NCBI GenBank assembly: GCA_026002875.1
Contig: BPGE01000001.1
Location: 3,534,001-3,598,000 of the forward strand
DNA length: 64,000 nucleotides
Reading direction: 5' to 3'
Source: Bryobacteraceae bacterium
GTDB lineage: Bacteria; Acidobacteriota; Terriglobia; Bryobacterales; Bryobacteraceae
Numbering within the stretch: the stretch's first letter is position 1; each line of letters starts with the position of its first letter. Both the position numbers and the translations under genes were made by a program. The notes beneath the pieces were generated by a model, which searched no databases, was not told the origin of the DNA, and saw only the letters and a program-made list of their open reading frames with translations. Below are positions 63,298 through 64,000 of the stretch, piece after piece.

Positions 63298-64000
63298 ATG
63301 TCTGCTTTCGAACCCGTGCTGCACTCCGTCTCTTACGCGGGCGTCTGGCCCGGTCAAGCCCGGCTGACGCTGGATGAGTTTCTCGTGAAGGCCGCCGAAC
63401 TCGGCTTCCGCGGCGTCATGCTGATGGCCAAGCGCCCGCATCTATCGGTGCTCGACTACGGGCGGGAGGAGTGCCTGCGGCTGCGCGAGCGGATGGACTC
63501 GCTGGGGCTGTACTGCGCGGTGCTGGCCGGGTACAACAACTTTTCCGCGGGGGCGGAACGGCCCGACGTGCCGCTGGTGGAGATCCAGTTGAGCCACATC
63601 GAGGCGCTGTGCCGCAGGGCGGCGGATCTGGGCGCGCCGGTTGTGCGGATTTTCACGGCGTATGAGCATCCGGAATTTCCGCAGCACCGGCTGGTGGACA
63701 TTCTCCGGGAGGCAGCGGACCGGGCGGCGAAATATGACGTGATTCTTGGGGTGCAAAACCACCATGATTGCGCGTCGCATTACCTGGCTCTGCGGGATCT
63801 GCTGGACGCGGTGAACCATCCGCATTGCAAGGCATGCTTCGACGCCTGGACGCCAGCGTTGCAGGGGGACAATGTCGAGGCGGCGGCGCGGATCATGGCG
63901 CCATACACGGTACACACGACGGCGGCGGATTACCAGATGCGGCCGCGGTTCCGGTATCAGCCGGCGCAGGTGAATTTCGAGCCTTTGACGCCGGCGACGC
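63298..64000 (+). CDS. Sugar phosphate isomerase/epimerase-like protein (partial)
   Basis: TIM-barrel protein of the xylose isomerase-like/AP endonuclease 2 superfamily, cut by the window end after 234 codons. Visible landmarks: LHSVSYAGVWPGQ at the N-terminus, KAAELGFRGVMLMA, APVVRIFTAYEHPE, VILGVQNHHDCAS (metal-site histidine) and CKACFDAWTPALQGDN (aspartate ligand). Close to Gfo/Idh oxidoreductase genes, with which such isomerases often share sugar or inositol pathways. ATG at 63298 follows GAGGGAG. Confidence 0.82.
   Translation, partial: MSAFEPVLHSVSYAGVWPGQARLTLDEFLVKAAELGFRGVMLMAKRPHLSVLDYGREECLRLRERMDSLGLYCAVLAGYNNFSAGAERPDVPLVEIQLSHIEALCRRAADLGAPVVRIFTAYEHPEFPQHRLVDILREAADRAAKYDVILGVQNHHDCASHYLALRDLLDAVNHPHCKACFDAWTPALQGDNVEAAARIMAPYTVHTTAADYQMRPRFRYQPAQVNFEPLTPAT

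Overview
High-GC bacterial chromosome segment, most likely from the Acidobacteriota and probably a Solibacter/Bryobacter-type lineage. This is an inference from gene content: a complete alternative complex III operon, abundant secreted sugar-acting enzymes with TAT-tagged Gfo/Idh/MocA oxidoreductases, and many small two-component systems. No rRNA, tRNA, phage, transposase or cas gene was seen. Two genes run off the window ends.

Layout. 1-7.8 kb (minus): alternative complex III, actABCDEF, plus a partial small membrane protein. 7.9-10.1 kb (plus): a divergent histidine kinase and an unusual receiver-XRE regulator. 10.1-15.6 kb (minus): tripartite heavy-metal RND efflux. 15.7-20.6 kb (plus): secreted glycosidase-like protein, orphan LuxR-type regulator, small TIG protein, glgC. 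20.6-24.1 kb (plus): a kinase with c-type haem motifs, archaemetzincin and a sigma-54 activator. 24.1-30.6 kb (minus): a second quinone-linked respiratory module resembling Qrc, with pentahaem cytochrome, MopB-like subunit, ferredoxin, NrfD, two GcvH-like proteins and a small membrane protein. A sigma-54 promoter with an upstream palindrome precedes it. 30.9-32.9 kb: eno and gpmA. 33-37.4 kb (minus): aldo/keto reductase, aminotransferase, trxB, Gfo/Idh. 37.5-43.6 kb (plus): GH29 fucosidase, lipoprotein, NarX/NarL-type pair, glycosyltransferase, coiled-coil protein. 43.6-44.2 kb is gene-free. 44.2-48 kb: M20 hydrolase, Ppx/GppA with a CHAD partner. 48-49.7 kb: lactate permease. 49.8-58 kb: TetR regulator, TolC, HlyD, two ABC ATPases and two permeases, interrupted by a 1-kb array of 24 palindromic repeats. 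58.1-64 kb: YeeE/YedE pair, two Gfo/Idh genes, zinc-ribbon membrane protein, YihY and a truncated sugar-phosphate isomerase-like gene.

How the parts fit. The two electron-transfer complexes each lie beside their own two-component regulator. For the Qrc-like module the sequence offers a full proposed circuit: haem-binding sensor kinase, sigma-54 activator, -24/-12 promoter and candidate activator site. The main structural oddities are the hairpin array inside the efflux operon, a 36-nt inverted element at two gene ends in opposite orientation, and a change in GC skew from C-rich to G-rich on the plus strand between about 36 and 45 kb that does not follow gene direction.
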